A stretch of DNA of 64,000 bases, taken from positions 3,348,001 through 3,412,000 of the forward strand of contig CP170457.1 of the NCBI GenBank assembly GCA_047947135.1. The letters run 5' to 3'. Both the position numbers and the translations under genes were made by a program. Origin of the DNA: Planctobacterium sp047947135 (GTDB lineage: Bacteria; Pseudomonadota; Gammaproteobacteria; Enterobacterales; Alteromonadaceae). Positions 17,338 to 26,107 of this stretch are shown here, piece by piece (position 1 is the first letter of the stretch; every line of letters starts with the position of its first letter). The notes under the pieces are model-generated. The model ran no database searches and was not told the DNA's origin. It was given only the letters and a program-made list of their open reading frames with translations.

Positions 17338-17915
17338 TGACAAATACCTCAATATTGGTGTTATTCCATAGTCAGCATGGCAGCACTCGCAAATTGGCAC
17401 AACAAATCGCACTTGGCGCTGAATCCGTAGGCGCGCAGGCGGTTTTGCGTTGTCCTCCGCCATTGTCTGGTCAAGATAGTGCCAACCAGGATGTGCCAGT
17501 GACAAAACAGGAACTGCAGAACTGTGATGGACTGGCGCTGGGCAGCGCAACGCGCTTTGGACAAATGGCGGTTGAACTAAAACAGTTTATGGAAACCACA
17601 TCAGACATCTGGTTGCGCGGGGATTTGGTAGATAAACCCGCTTGTGTTTTTACATCCAGCAGTTCTATGCACGGTGGTCAGGAAAGCACGTTGTTGTCCA
17701 TGGCGCTACCGCTGATACACCACGGCATGCTGCTGTTAGGCATTCCATACAGTGAACCAGAATTGCATAGTACGCAAAGTGGGGGCACACCATACGGAGC
17801 CTCACATGTTGCCAAAGACTTTTCCAATAAGCTCAGTGATGAAGAAAAAAAGTTGGCCTTTGCGCTTGGCAAACGACTCGCTGTTTCAGCCAGAAAACTA
17901 AAACAAGGAACATAA
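17337..17915 (+). CDS. WrbA-like flavodoxin-fold NAD(P)H:quinone oxidoreductase
   Basis: 192 residues with an N-terminal FMN-phosphate loop (LFHSQHGSTRKLA), GLALGSATRFGQMA as the second FMN loop, and SSSSMHGGQESTLLSM typical of WrbA. WrbA proteins do two-electron reduction of quinones, avoiding semiquinone radicals. It overlaps the arsC-like gene by one base and the DUF2069 gene follows with no gap. This three-gene group is common in gammaproteobacteria. Confidence 0.88.
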   Translation: MTNTSILVLFHSQHGSTRKLAQQIALGAESVGAQAVLRCPPPLSGQDSANQDVPVTKQELQNCDGLALGSATRFGQMAVELKQFMETTSDIWLRGDLVDKPACVFTSSSSMHGGQESTLLSMALPLIHHGMLLLGIPYSEPELHSTQSGGTPYGASHVAKDFSNKLSDEEKKLAFALGKRLAVSARKLKQGT

Positions 17916-18302
17916 ATGGCTTCCAAAACCCGCTTTTTCAGGTTACTTGCCCTTTTTAGCTATACCGGTCTATTAGTATGGGTCATTACCTGGCACTTTT
18001 TGCTTTCCGCGAATCAGCAATACAGCAATGTATTTTTGTTTTTGTTCTGGGTATTACCACTGCTCTTCCCAATGGTTGGCATGTTTAAGGGGAAACCTTA
18101 TACCCACGCCTGGGCGAATTTCATTGTCATGATCTATCTACTGCATAGTCTAACCGCTATTTACACCGAAACAGATGAGTGGTGGTATGCATTAATAGAA
18201 TTAGTTCTGGCGACGTCAATGTTTATTGGTTGTAGTTATTACGCGAAATTTAGAGGCCGGGAATTAGGTCTTGGATTAAAGAAGCTGTCTGAGAGTGAGT
18301 AG
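17916..18302 (+). CDS. DUF2069 inner-membrane protein
   Basis: 128 residues with four hydrophobic segments (about 8-30, 38-55, 65-85, 90-108), including PLLFPMVGMFKGKPYTHAW and YALIELVLATSMF, which fit DUF2069. Its function is unknown. It is the third gene of the arsC-wrbA cluster, starting right after the upstream stop. Its C-terminus is charged (FRGRELGLGLKKLSESE). Confidence 0.85.
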   Translation: MASKTRFFRLLALFSYTGLLVWVITWHFLLSANQQYSNVFLFLFWVLPLLFPMVGMFKGKPYTHAWANFIVMIYLLHSLTAIYTETDEWWYALIELVLATSMFIGCSYYAKFRGRELGLGLKKLSESE

Positions 18303-18304
18303 TC

Positions 18305-20224
18305 ATGCGAGTATTTGGCACCATAATTTGTTTGATATTGTTAACCGCCTGCGGTGGTGGTTCTGGGACAGGGAGTAATATACCCGCCCCCTCACCTGCA
18401 CCTTCCCCTGCTCCTCCGGTGTCTGATGAGGTGGCAATATCAGTCAGCGGCCCCACTGCTGCTAAACGCGGTGAAGCCGTTGGTCTTGCAGCCCTACTTA
18501 ATACACAGTCAGAAAACTACCAGTTCCAATGGCAACAAATATCGGGGCCCAGCGTCACCATTTTGGCGGCCCATAGCCAGGCAATCGGCTTTGATGTTGA
18601 AGAGTCTGGTGACTACAGTTTTGAAGTCACAGCGACCCACAAAACAACCAGCGAACAAGTCGCCGAATCCTTTGCTTTTTCTGTTGCAGAAGAGACAAAA
18701 ACCGCTCAGGTACGCCTTGACCATGCAGTCGTAGAACAGGGCCCAGTTTCATTACGGGTCGATGTGCCGGAGAATGAAAGAATTAGCTCAATCACCTGGC
18801 GTCAGACGGCCGGTCCAACTGTATCCGCCAGTTCCATTACCCAGCAAGAGCAGTTTTTATTTTTTACGGCACCCAGCGTAACCAGTGATCAGATCGTGCA
18901 ATTTGAAGCGACGATTACAACAGCAAGCGGAATAAACGATAGTGATAGCTCCATGGTGTTAATCAAAAACACCACTGTGAACAGCAATGGTTACTTTCCA
19001 GGAGTAGCCGAATCCGTGGTATACAGCGAGATGTTCCCATATAGAAATGCCTCTCCCTACGCCACCGCATTACAGAACTGCGTATACAATAACCAAATTG
19101 ATGCTTCCTGCAATTTTTCACAGCTGCCGTTAATCGGACAGGTCACAGAATCCCCTACCATTGAAGATGTATTAAGCAGGCTATTGGTCTCACATCAATG
19201 GATGGGTGACAGATTTAAAGAGTATCTGGAGAACTCTATTGCCGCACCGGATATGCTGGCTCTGCTGCGAGGTGTGACAGCGGTGGTGATATCTTACGAA
19301 GTCAGGCCGTCTTTTTACTGGGTAGCCACAGGGGCCATCTATCTTGATGCCCGTAATTTTTGGGTAACCCCAGAAGAACGGGACACACTCAACGATATAC
19401 CTGACTACCGTTCTGATTTCGGTAATGATTTACAATTTATCATGCCTTGGCGCTATGTAAAAAACGGGGCTAATTATCTGAATCGCAGCGACTATCCACA
19501 AGAACAGCGACTGTCCCGCACCTTTACCGATGTTGAGGCAGATATCACCTGGCTGATGTACCATGAACTGGCCCATGCCAATGATTTTTTCCCCCCAGAT
19601 GTCCGTACCACGTTAACTCTGAATACCTCACCACTGGGTTACTTCAATAACAATGATGCCCGCTCCAGTGCATTTTCTGAACAATACCCTCTGAGGTCAC
19701 AGGAAATGAATTCTTTGGCTGATGTCAGGTTTAGAGGCAATGCGGCCAATGCCACACAAAAGGCCTATACCGCAGATGATGTTGAACTGTTTTTTAGGCC
19801 TGATGATGCCGCGATGTTTTATAGTTACCTGACCACGCGCGAAGACTATGCGACGTTATTTGAACGTTTCATGATGGCTTATCGATTTGAAGCCTATGCC
19901 GATACCGCCATAATGGCAAAAGACAATAATCCCGAGTTCTTGGTCACCTGGGGGCAACGCAATCGCATCATGGAACAGCGTATTCAACCTCGCACGCTGT
20001 ATAGTGTAGAAAATATCTATCCAGAGCTGCCAGCCCAGCAAATATTAGCTGAATTTCCGCCAGCGCAATTAATGACACCTGATACTAGCTGGTTCGATAA
20101 TCTCATATTAGACAATCAGCAAAAAAGGAGCACGACAAGAACGCCCGGGGCGACCTCAGAACTAATGGAAGGTGTACATCATTTACACACTGGAAGGCCA
20201 GGCGTTCCAGGGACGAAGAATTAA
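18305..20224 (+). CDS. Lipoprotein with PKD/Ig-like region and HExxH putative metallopeptidase domain
   Basis: 639 residues. The N-terminus has the lipobox LLTAC, then a Gly-Ser stretch and a Pro-Ala linker. Two Ig/PKD-like beta domains follow over about residues 40-225 (FQWQQISGPSVTIL, SITWRQTAGPTVSA). The C-terminal part holds YHELAHAND with His420, Glu421 and His424, and a plausible third ligand Glu529 in RFEAYADTAIMAK. This arrangement suggests a surface or periplasmic zinc protease, but I cannot assign a MEROPS family. It begins 2 bp after DUF2069 and could share its transcript, although the content looks accessory. The stop lies inside a small inverted repeat (TTAACAC/GTGTTAA) without a T-tract. 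Confidence 0.8.
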   Translation: MRVFGTIICLILLTACGGGSGTGSNIPAPSPAPSPAPPVSDEVAISVSGPTAAKRGEAVGLAALLNTQSENYQFQWQQISGPSVTILAAHSQAIGFDVEESGDYSFEVTATHKTTSEQVAESFAFSVAEETKTAQVRLDHAVVEQGPVSLRVDVPENERISSITWRQTAGPTVSASSITQQEQFLFFTAPSVTSDQIVQFEATITTASGINDSDSSMVLIKNTTVNSNGYFPGVAESVVYSEMFPYRNASPYATALQNCVYNNQIDASCNFSQLPLIGQVTESPTIEDVLSRLLVSHQWMGDRFKEYLENSIAAPDMLALLRGVTAVVISYEVRPSFYWVATGAIYLDARNFWVTPEERDTLNDIPDYRSDFGNDLQFIMPWRYVKNGANYLNRSDYPQEQRLSRTFTDVEADITWLMYHELAHANDFFPPDVRTTLTLNTSPLGYFNNNDARSSAFSEQYPLRSQEMNSLADVRFRGNAANATQKAYTADDVELFFRPDDAAMFYSYLTTREDYATLFERFMMAYRFEAYADTAIMAKDNNPEFLVTWGQRNRIMEQRIQPRTLYSVENIYPELPAQQILAEFPPAQLMTPDTSWFDNLILDNQQKRSTTRTPGATSELMEGVHHLHTGRPGVPGTKN

Positions 20225-20477
20225 CACTCACTACGGTGTTAAGAAATCTTAGTTCAGACCGCTCAGAGCCCCCGTCTTTACTCCTGACTGCCCGAAATAC
20301 GGAATCAACAGAAACCCGAAAAGTCGGTACAGAACGTCAGAGCCTTTCAGATTGCGGTCGGTCGGATTGGCATTTCTCTGAGGTCCGTTACTCGTCCATT
20401 GCAGAACTTGCAAACTCTTATTAACAGGTGTTGGTATTTATCTAAAGCAGACTTTAAAGTGCATGACTTTACAAAAT
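20225..20477. other. Non-coding block of contrasting base composition at the end of the ORFan cluster
   Basis: By eye this stretch is richer in G and C than the ORFans beside it. It holds several short inverted or repeated elements, for example CAGAGCC twice (in 20260-20345) and CCGAAAAGTCGG as a small hairpin. I see no convincing coding frame and no tRNA-like fold. It may be a recombination site, an RNA, or the scar of an older element. Confidence 0.35.
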
Positions 20478-20927
20478 CTATGTCTTTTTAAACCTTCTTT
20501 TAAAATAAATCCAGATACCCAATAAAGGAAAACAAAGCGCTAGGACAGCATTGGTCAGGTTAGACTGTCTCATCCTTTTTCGGGAATACCAATAGTGAAA
20601 ATACTTCGTTCCAGATACTTCTAACTGAAGAACCCTTTTGTTCTTTATTGTCATTTTTACTTCAGTATTGGGTTGCAGCCAATCCAAATAGGAGCAGTCA
20701 AAACTGTAGTCACTATTGTGATAGCGTTTACCACTATTCAACGTAAAATAGAAGGCATTATTTATTCTGTACTTATCCGCAAAACCACAACTAAACTCTT
20801 TAAGCGTTCCAACAACAACTTTCTCTTTTGAAAACGAATTTGATATCGCTACTTCACCAAACAAAACTGTAAAAACAGTTGCAAACAGAATACTTCCTAT
20901 AAAGTTTAATTGCTTACGAATAGCCAT
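20478..20927 (-). CDS. Hypothetical two-span membrane protein (149 aa)
   Basis: Not recognised. A hydrophobic segment near residues 9-29 and a second near 126-144 (AVLALCFPLLGIWIYF) bracket an extracytoplasmic region with two cysteine positions (EFSCGF, SFDCSYLDW). The protein ends in a basic tail RRFKK. The ATG at 20927 is preferred over the TTG one codon earlier. It is the last of four same-strand short genes and looks AT-rich compared with the core genes around it. Confidence 0.6.
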   Translation of the reverse strand: MAIRKQLNFIGSILFATVFTVLFGEVAISNSFSKEKVVVGTLKEFSCGFADKYRINNAFYFTLNSGKRYHNSDYSFDCSYLDWLQPNTEVKMTIKNKRVLQLEVSGTKYFHYWYSRKRMRQSNLTNAVLALCFPLLGIWIYFKRRFKKT

Positions 20928-20985
20928 CAATTATCAGACCTTAAGTTCTACTTAATCATTAGCACTTCGGATTCTTTCCTATTTA

Positions 20986-21246
20986 TTAAAAATTAACTAT
21001 AGTTTCCACAAATATAAGTACGGCTGCAGAAAAGAACATTGAAACCCCTAACCAATTTAGCGTCTTTATCAAGGCAGCCCATTCCTGTTTAATATACTTT
21101 TCAGTTTGAGACAAAATCTTACTTCCCATCATAAAAATGTCTAAGTTTGATACTTCTGGGTTTTTAAATACAAACGCTAGGAGTGTTGTGAGAATAGCAA
21201 TAGCTAATCCCAAACCACCTAAAAACAATGCAATTGTAAAGAGCAT
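20986..21246 (-). CDS. Hypothetical small membrane protein (86 aa)
   Basis: Not recognised. Two hydrophobic spans, residues 2-26 (ALFLGGLGLAIAILTTLLAF) and 65-84, flank a short soluble loop with acidic and aromatic residues. No good Shine-Dalgarno lies at standard spacing. It belongs to the four-gene AT-rich minus-strand cluster between hda and the HExxH lipoprotein. Confidence 0.55.
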   Translation of the reverse strand: MLFTIALFLGGLGLAIAILTTLLAFVFKNPEVSNLDIFMMGSKILSQTEKYIKQEWAALIKTLNWLGVSMFFSAAVLIFVETIVNF

Positions 21247-21388
21247 TTTCTGATTGGGTTCCTATGGAAGCGTTTAACTTGTATTTCCTCAAATGACCAG
21301 AGTAAACCGAATAGTTGCATGTTGCTAACTTGACAGTCTTCTTATAGCAGAAATTAAACCAGTTTCTGAGTTACGAGGAATCGGTCAG

Positions 21389-21406
21389 TTATTTGGCTTT
21401 AAGCGA
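21389..21406 (-). repeat. 18-bp motif repeated within the ORFan cluster, copy 1
   Basis: Plus-strand TTATTTGGCTTTAAGCGA. It matches 22242-22259 at 16 of 18 positions. On the minus strand it covers the stop codon of the 87-residue gene. Confidence 0.5.
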
Positions 21407-21662
21407 TATTAATCACATAGTATATACCGCAAGCTAACAGAATAATCATACCAAGAAAACTGCACCAAAACTCGGAGTTAATTTCATCATTTAAGGTGAT
21501 TCTTTGGCGTGGTCTTGGATAACTGCCAAGAGTAATTATTTTACAAAGAGGCCAACCTACCCAAAAACAAATTGTTTTAAAAAACACTTCGGCTATAAGG
21601 TATCCGATTGCTCTGAAAAAACCTTTTAGAATTTCTCCGAATATCCCTAATATATCTTCCAT
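21399..21662 (-). CDS. Hypothetical small membrane protein (87 aa)
   Basis: Not recognised. The N-terminal half is hydrophobic and amphipathic (ILGIFGEILKGFFRAIGYLI) and a clear span lies near residues 66-86 (FLGMIILLACGIYYVI), with a short basic loop YPRPRQR between. AGGAT precedes the ATG at good spacing, which supports translation. Its stop codon sits inside an 18-bp motif that recurs upstream of the neighbouring lipoprotein gene. Confidence 0.6.
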   Translation of the reverse strand: MEDILGIFGEILKGFFRAIGYLIAEVFFKTICFWVGWPLCKIITLGSYPRPRQRITLNDEINSEFWCSFLGMIILLACGIYYVINIA

Positions 21663-21791
21663 TGAAATCCTATATTGAATTAACTTTCAGTCTGCTTTCG
21701 TTGGATGTTAAACCAGTTCAAACATGATTCGAAGAACTTCTGCACTTTGGCTAATTCTGAAGGTAAGAATAACAAATATCAAGCATCTGGT

Positions 21792-22211
21792 TTAAAGGTA
21801 GTTTTGATTTGGGCATCCCAGAATTGAATTGCGCATATGCAACACATGGGCTGAGTCTTTCGCTTTTCGATACACAAGGCAATATTCCTCGCTAAGTCCC
21901 ATATCCGAAATTGAGTAGAAAACACGATCTATTATTTCTTGTGAAATCGTATTGTGCTGGATTATTGCTAAGTATTTTCGAGGATAATTAATCCCCCACT
22001 TAACGAAAGTTGAATACTTAGCTAGTCCAGTCGCTTCTCCGTCATAATTCGATAAGAAGTGAATAATTTCAGATTCTTCTGAGTAGGATGAAAGCAAATC
22101 CTGGGTTTCAATGTTCGATTTGCAAATCGAATCGCATTCACATCCGACTAGCGTCAATAAAATTAGCGATAAAAATGTGAATGAGTAACGTCTGATTTTA
22201 AATGATGTCAT
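21792..22211 (-). CDS. Hypothetical lipoprotein (139 aa)
   Basis: Not recognised. The signal segment ends in the lipobox LVGC at about residues 21-24, followed by a Cys-rich start (CECDSICKSN). The mature part is a small mixed domain with YCLVYRKAKDS and a late cysteine. It is the first of four short minus-strand genes downstream of hda, but about 200 bp separates it from hda and I see no promoter or terminator of note. Confidence 0.6.
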   Translation of the reverse strand: MTSFKIRRYSFTFLSLILLTLVGCECDSICKSNIETQDLLSSYSEESEIIHFLSNYDGEATGLAKYSTFVKWGINYPRKYLAIIQHNTISQEIIDRVFYSISDMGLSEEYCLVYRKAKDSAHVLHMRNSILGCPNQNYL

Positions 22212-22241
22212 ACCTGCGATTAGGTTTGGTGCGAAGTTCCC

Positions 22242-22259
22242 TTACTTGGCTTTAAACGA
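22242..22259 (-). repeat. 18-bp motif repeated within the ORFan cluster, copy 2
   Basis: Plus-strand TTACTTGGCTTTAAACGA, upstream of the 139-residue lipoprotein gene. Partner of 21389-21406. Confidence 0.5.
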
Positions 22260-22409
22260 CTATTGTAAACGAGGCTTACCAAAGATGCGAATGTCGGCAA
22301 CACGGCACAACAAGTCACTTAATCGACCTCTGTAGTGGCTTGATACATTCATGTGGGACATTTCTAATACTTTGATTTTATTTAATTTTTCCCTTATCCA
22401 GAACTAAGG

Positions 22410-23135
22410 TTAATTACTCCCTGTCGGAATATTGTCGAAAATCTCTTTAACAAAAGGAATGGTTAACTTTCGCTGTGATTGCAGCGAAAGTTTGTCCAAT
22501 TTCTCTAATATTTCCTGCAAAGAACGTAAATCTCTGGGTAATCGCAACAGCAAAAAACGCGCGACTTCTTTTGGTAGATCAAAGCCGCGCTCAGCTGCCT
22601 TTCTCATTAAAAAGGCGACTTTGTCCTGTTCTGATAAGTCTTTTAGCTGCATACATTGTCCCCACTGTAGTCTGGACACCAGATCCGGCAAGCCATAACC
22701 AATATCTTTGGGCAACTGACGAGCTGACATCAGCAAGTAACAGTGACCTTGTTCGAGCACACGGTTGATCAGGTCAAATAGCGCGATTTCCCATTCTCGC
22801 TGAGCAGCCAGTTGCTCTATATCATCCAGGCACAATAGCGTTACATGACCAGTTTCTTTTAACACGTCGGGGCCAAGTGCCAGTGCATCTGACATACTTA
22901 AATACAGACTAGAGACATCATGTTTTAATGATTCAGTGAAGGTAGCCGTAAGCAAGTGGCTTTTGCCCATTCCTGTGGCGCCAACCAGCAAATTAATTTG
23001 CTGTGAGCCGGAAAATTCGCCATTGCTCAATGCAGTTAAATAGTTCACGGGTTCCTGATTACTGCCGGCCAGAAAGTTATCGAAGGTAAAATGCTCATTC
23101 TTGGGGAATGGAAAGACTAATTGTTCCTGCGTCAT
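22410..23135 (-). CDS. hda: Hda, regulatory inactivator of DnaA
   Basis: A DnaA-paralogous AAA+ protein that, with the DNA-loaded beta clamp, stimulates hydrolysis of DnaA-bound ATP after initiation. The N-terminal QLVFPF is the clamp-binding motif. Walker A reads GATGMGKS, Walker B LLCLDDIE, and a sensor-2-like RDLRSL lies near the C-terminus. The start at 23135 (MTQEQLVFPF) is chosen over the upstream TTG because it overlaps the DUF2066 stop as ATGA, indicating translational coupling. About 241 residues, slightly longer than the E. coli protein. Confidence 0.94.
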   Translation of the reverse strand: MTQEQLVFPFPKNEHFTFDNFLAGSNQEPVNYLTALSNGEFSGSQQINLLVGATGMGKSHLLTATFTESLKHDVSSLYLSMSDALALGPDVLKETGHVTLLCLDDIEQLAAQREWEIALFDLINRVLEQGHCYLLMSARQLPKDIGYGLPDLVSRLQWGQCMQLKDLSEQDKVAFLMRKAAERGFDLPKEVARFLLLRLPRDLRSLQEILEKLDKLSLQSQRKLTIPFVKEIFDNIPTGSN

Positions 23136-24199
23136 GGATTCCAAAAATACTCCAACTGCTCACCGACTCTGCCAAAAGCGTCGGTTTTTCGTCGAATATT
23201 GCCATCCAAAGCCAGGGTAGCAATTAAATCGTCTGGCGCACCAATCAAAGTTAACGAAAACTCACCGGTAGACCCGTTTAGCCGAGTAAGCTTTATGTCG
23301 CTGACCATAGTCAGGGATTTAAAGAATCGCACCACATTAGCGTAGGCTTCAATGGAGTCAAGATTCAAAATATATAACGGCACTTGCCCACTATTCATGG
23401 CCAAATCCGACATGTCTACGGCATAACGTTCAGCAAGATAATCAGCAATCATGTCGGCAAACTCCTGCAACACAAGTGCCTGTTGATCCGCGAAAAACAA
23501 ACCCTGCTGAGCTATTTCGGACTCTAATATTTGCCAGTCCAGTTGCCATTGGATATCACCCTCGGATGCAGTGTTGTCGGTTTTATACAAACGAGCGGAA
23601 AAGGTCGCTTCCGGCAAATATCGCTGGCTGGCTTCCCGCATTACATCGTCGAATCGGCCCCACACATCATAAACATTCACCACAGACAGATCTTCAATGT
23701 CCATCAATGGATATGTCAGTCTAATACCACGACGCTGAGCAAAACGGTCCAACTCGCTCTTCACGTCTCCCGGTTCCAGTGCGGAGACTAATCGGCGCTC
23801 TTGAGTATTTTCAAAAGCCAACCAAACCAGGGCAGTTGGTCGCCGTTTTCCCCAAATGGGGAAATCGGAATTAGTCACAATATTGTTTACGGCTGTTTCG
23901 TCAAAATCTGCCACCAGATACAAATTTTTATCTACTTCATAGCGATAGGAACGAATAAAGTCTCTGGCCCGTTGTGATTGTTGTGCGACAAAAGCATGAT
24001 CAACAATACTGGTATCGCCACTGACTTTTACCAGGACCTGTTTCAACGATTCCTGAAAAGCGCGCCGTTGCTCTGCTGTTGTTTGATTGCTAACCTCAAC
24101 CCGAGTTTGGTAAAGATCATCAATAATGCTGCCATGAGCCAAACGCATACACACTAACAACAGTGTTAGCAAACAGCTGATTTTTGATATTCTTTGCAC
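23132..24199 (-). CDS. DUF2066 exported protein
   Basis: 355 residues with an N-terminal signal peptide (hydrophobic residues 8-20, cleavage near AHG-SI). The DUF2066 body includes LYQTRVEVSNQTTAEQRR and LKQVLVKVSGD, and RRPTALVWLAFE further on. The function is unknown; the family sits next to hda and purM across gammaproteobacteria. Its stop overlaps the hda start (ATGA), and it is divergent from purM, so it likely leads a DUF2066-hda operon. Confidence 0.85.
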   Translation of the reverse strand: MQRISKISCLLTLLLVCMRLAHGSIIDDLYQTRVEVSNQTTAEQRRAFQESLKQVLVKVSGDTSIVDHAFVAQQSQRARDFIRSYRYEVDKNLYLVADFDETAVNNIVTNSDFPIWGKRRPTALVWLAFENTQERRLVSALEPGDVKSELDRFAQRRGIRLTYPLMDIEDLSVVNVYDVWGRFDDVMREASQRYLPEATFSARLYKTDNTASEGDIQWQLDWQILESEIAQQGLFFADQQALVLQEFADMIADYLAERYAVDMSDLAMNSGQVPLYILNLDSIEAYANVVRFFKSLTMVSDIKLTRLNGSTGEFSLTLIGAPDDLIATLALDGNIRRKTDAFGRVGEQLEYFWNP

Positions 24200-24388
24200 T
24201 CAATCAAATCCAATTGAAGTCGTTGCGGAAGCGCCATTGTCCTGTAAAGCGACAAAAAGATCATCTCTCTGAACACATTTTTCAAGCTAGTTGCGTGATT
24301 TCCGAGCAAAATGCCCCAATCAGAGTATTCAAATCTGCATGAAATTGATAATATGCGCTGCAATTTCTACAGCTGGAATGAATCAGGT

Positions 24389-25423
24389 TTGAGCAAGCAA
24401 TCTCTCAGTTACAAAGACGCGGGTGTCGATATTGACGCTGGCAATCGTTTGGTTGACAGAATCAAAAGCGTCACCAAAAAAACCCATCGCCCTGAAGTAA
24501 AAGGCAACATCGGTGGATTCGGTGCATTATGTGCTATCCCGGAAAAGTACAATAAGCCACTGTTAGTTTCAGGTACCGATGGAGTGGGCACCAAGCTGAG
24601 ATTGGCGATGGATTTGCAAAAACACGATAGTGTCGGTATCGATCTTGTCGCAATGTGCGTGAATGACCTGATAGTTCAGGGCGCTGAGCCTTTGTTTTTC
24701 CTCGACTACTACGCCACGGGTAAACTGGATGTGGATGTTGCCACAGACGTTGTAGCTGGCATCGGACAGGGATGCGAATTGTCTGGCTGTGCTCTAATCG
24801 GTGGTGAGACCGCTGAAATGCCGGGAATGTATCATGGCAATGATTATGACATTGCCGGGTTTTGTGTTGGTGTTGTTGAAGCCGATGAGGTCATAGATGG
24901 CAGCAAAGTCGCCGCGGGCGACGCCCTGATTGCGTTAGCCTCCAGTGGTCCTCACTCGAATGGCTTTTCGTTGATTCGCAAAATTCTGGAAGTGTCAGAG
25001 ACCGATCCCGCGACCCAGCTAAATGGTAAAACAATTGCAGAACACCTGTTGGAGCCGACGCGCATTTATGTGAAGTCAGTGCTGGAATTAATCGCCAATA
25101 TGCCCGTTCACGCGTTGAGCCACATCACTGGAGGTGGCTTCTGGGAAAATATCCCACGTGTTTTACCGGAAAATCTACAAGCCCACATTGACGGTAATAG
25201 TTGGCAATGGCCAGAGATTTTCAATTGGTTACAGGAAAGTGGCAATGTTGAAACCCATGAGATGTACCGTACTTTTAACTGTGGCGTAGGTATGATCATT
25301 GTCGTTCCACAGGAAAAAGCGCAAGATGCTGTGACCATGCTAAATGCTGCAGGTGAACAGGCATGGGTCATTGGTCACATCAATGAGAGAGAAGCTGAAC
25401 AGCCCCACGTTATCATCGATTGA
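24389..25423 (+). CDS. purM: Phosphoribosylformylglycinamidine cyclo-ligase (AIR synthetase)
   Basis: Makes AIR from FGAM in purine synthesis. The sequence is close to E. coli PurM: SLSYKDAGVDIDAGN, VSGTDGVGTKLRLAMD, GGETAEMPGMYHG, SSGPHSNGFS, and HITGGGFWENIPRVLP. The frame is open from an ATG at 24311, but the family N-terminus (a few residues before SLSYKD) fits a TTG at 24389, giving 344 residues against about 345 in E. coli. A -10-like GATAAT at about 24346 also suggests that transcription begins inside the longer frame. The start is therefore uncertain; the body is secure. It is followed by purN. Confidence 0.93.
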   Translation: MSKQSLSYKDAGVDIDAGNRLVDRIKSVTKKTHRPEVKGNIGGFGALCAIPEKYNKPLLVSGTDGVGTKLRLAMDLQKHDSVGIDLVAMCVNDLIVQGAEPLFFLDYYATGKLDVDVATDVVAGIGQGCELSGCALIGGETAEMPGMYHGNDYDIAGFCVGVVEADEVIDGSKVAAGDALIALASSGPHSNGFSLIRKILEVSETDPATQLNGKTIAEHLLEPTRIYVKSVLELIANMPVHALSHITGGGFWENIPRVLPENLQAHIDGNSWQWPEIFNWLQESGNVETHEMYRTFNCGVGMIIVVPQEKAQDAVTMLNAAGEQAWVIGHINEREAEQPHVIID

Positions 25424-25431
25424 GTGCAACA

Positions 25432-26082
25432 ATGAGTAAAAACATCGTTGTCCTGATATCCGGTAGCGGTTCAAATTTACAAGCAATTATCGATGCCATT
25501 AATGCCCAACAAATTAATGGCTCGATTAAAAAGGTAATTAGCAACAAACCAGAGGCGTATGGCTTAATTCGGGCATTTAAATCAGGCATACCCGACGAGT
25601 GCATAGACCATCGTAAATTTGAGTCCAGACAAGCCTTTGACCAGGCTTTGATGAAAAGCATAGACAAAGCCAATCCTGACATAGTCGTTTTGGCAGGATT
25701 TATGCGCATCTTAACGGATGAATTTGTAGAACATTACCTTGGTCGAATGATCAATATCCACCCTTCTTTGTTACCTAAATTTAAGGGGCTCCATACCCAC
25801 AAACGGGCCATTGAAGCAGGTGAAAAAGAACATGGTGCGTCCGTCCACTTTGTTACTCCTGCTTTAGATGATGGTCCGGTGATAATTCAGGCTGCGGTCA
25901 GAATTGATATGCAGGATACAGCTGATAGTCTGCAAAAAAAGGTCTTCAAAGTGGAGCATCAAATCTACCCGGAAGCAATAAAGTGGCTCTGTGAAGATCG
26001 CATTGCTTTAACAGCGCAAGGCGTTACACTGGATAGTACACTTTTGTCTGAATCAGGTTTCCGGTTGCAAGCCCTTGATTAA
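25432..26082 (+). CDS. purN: Phosphoribosylglycinamide formyltransferase (GAR transformylase)
   Basis: Transfers the formyl group of 10-formyltetrahydrofolate to GAR. The catalytic set is visible: Asn and His in INIHPSLLPKFKG, and Asp in TPALDDGPVI. The phosphate loop is LISGSGSNLQ. I prefer the ATG at 25432 (MSKNIVVLIS), which aligns with E. coli PurN and lies 8 bp after the purM stop. A TTG at 25420 would overlap purM. The purM-purN pair is the usual operon. Confidence 0.95.
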   Translation: MSKNIVVLISGSGSNLQAIIDAINAQQINGSIKKVISNKPEAYGLIRAFKSGIPDECIDHRKFESRQAFDQALMKSIDKANPDIVVLAGFMRILTDEFVEHYLGRMINIHPSLLPKFKGLHTHKRAIEAGEKEHGASVHFVTPALDDGPVIIQAAVRIDMQDTADSLQKKVFKVEHQIYPEAIKWLCEDRIALTAQGVTLDSTLLSESGFRLQALD

Positions 26083-26107
26083 CAAAATAAATAGAGGTCA
26101 ATGTGCT

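Noticed and set aside
16987..18302. Arsenic-resistance operon
   Set aside because: The ArsC-family gene is the YfgD type, linked to wrbA-like and DUF2069 genes; no arsB, arsR or acr3 is present.
20221..20242. Terminator after the HExxH lipoprotein gene
   Set aside because: The 7-bp inverted repeat TTAACAC/GTGTTAA has low GC and no T-tract after it.
20236..20424. 62-codon plus-strand frame after the HExxH lipoprotein gene
   Set aside because: The region contains short repeats, and the translated sequence is low in hydrophobic core patterns. No start signal.
20225..22260. Integron cassette array with attC sites
   Set aside because: The intergenic words only partly resemble RYYYAAC and GTTRRRY, the arms do not fold convincingly, the genes have varied spacing, and no integrase gene is present. 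Kept only as a comparison.
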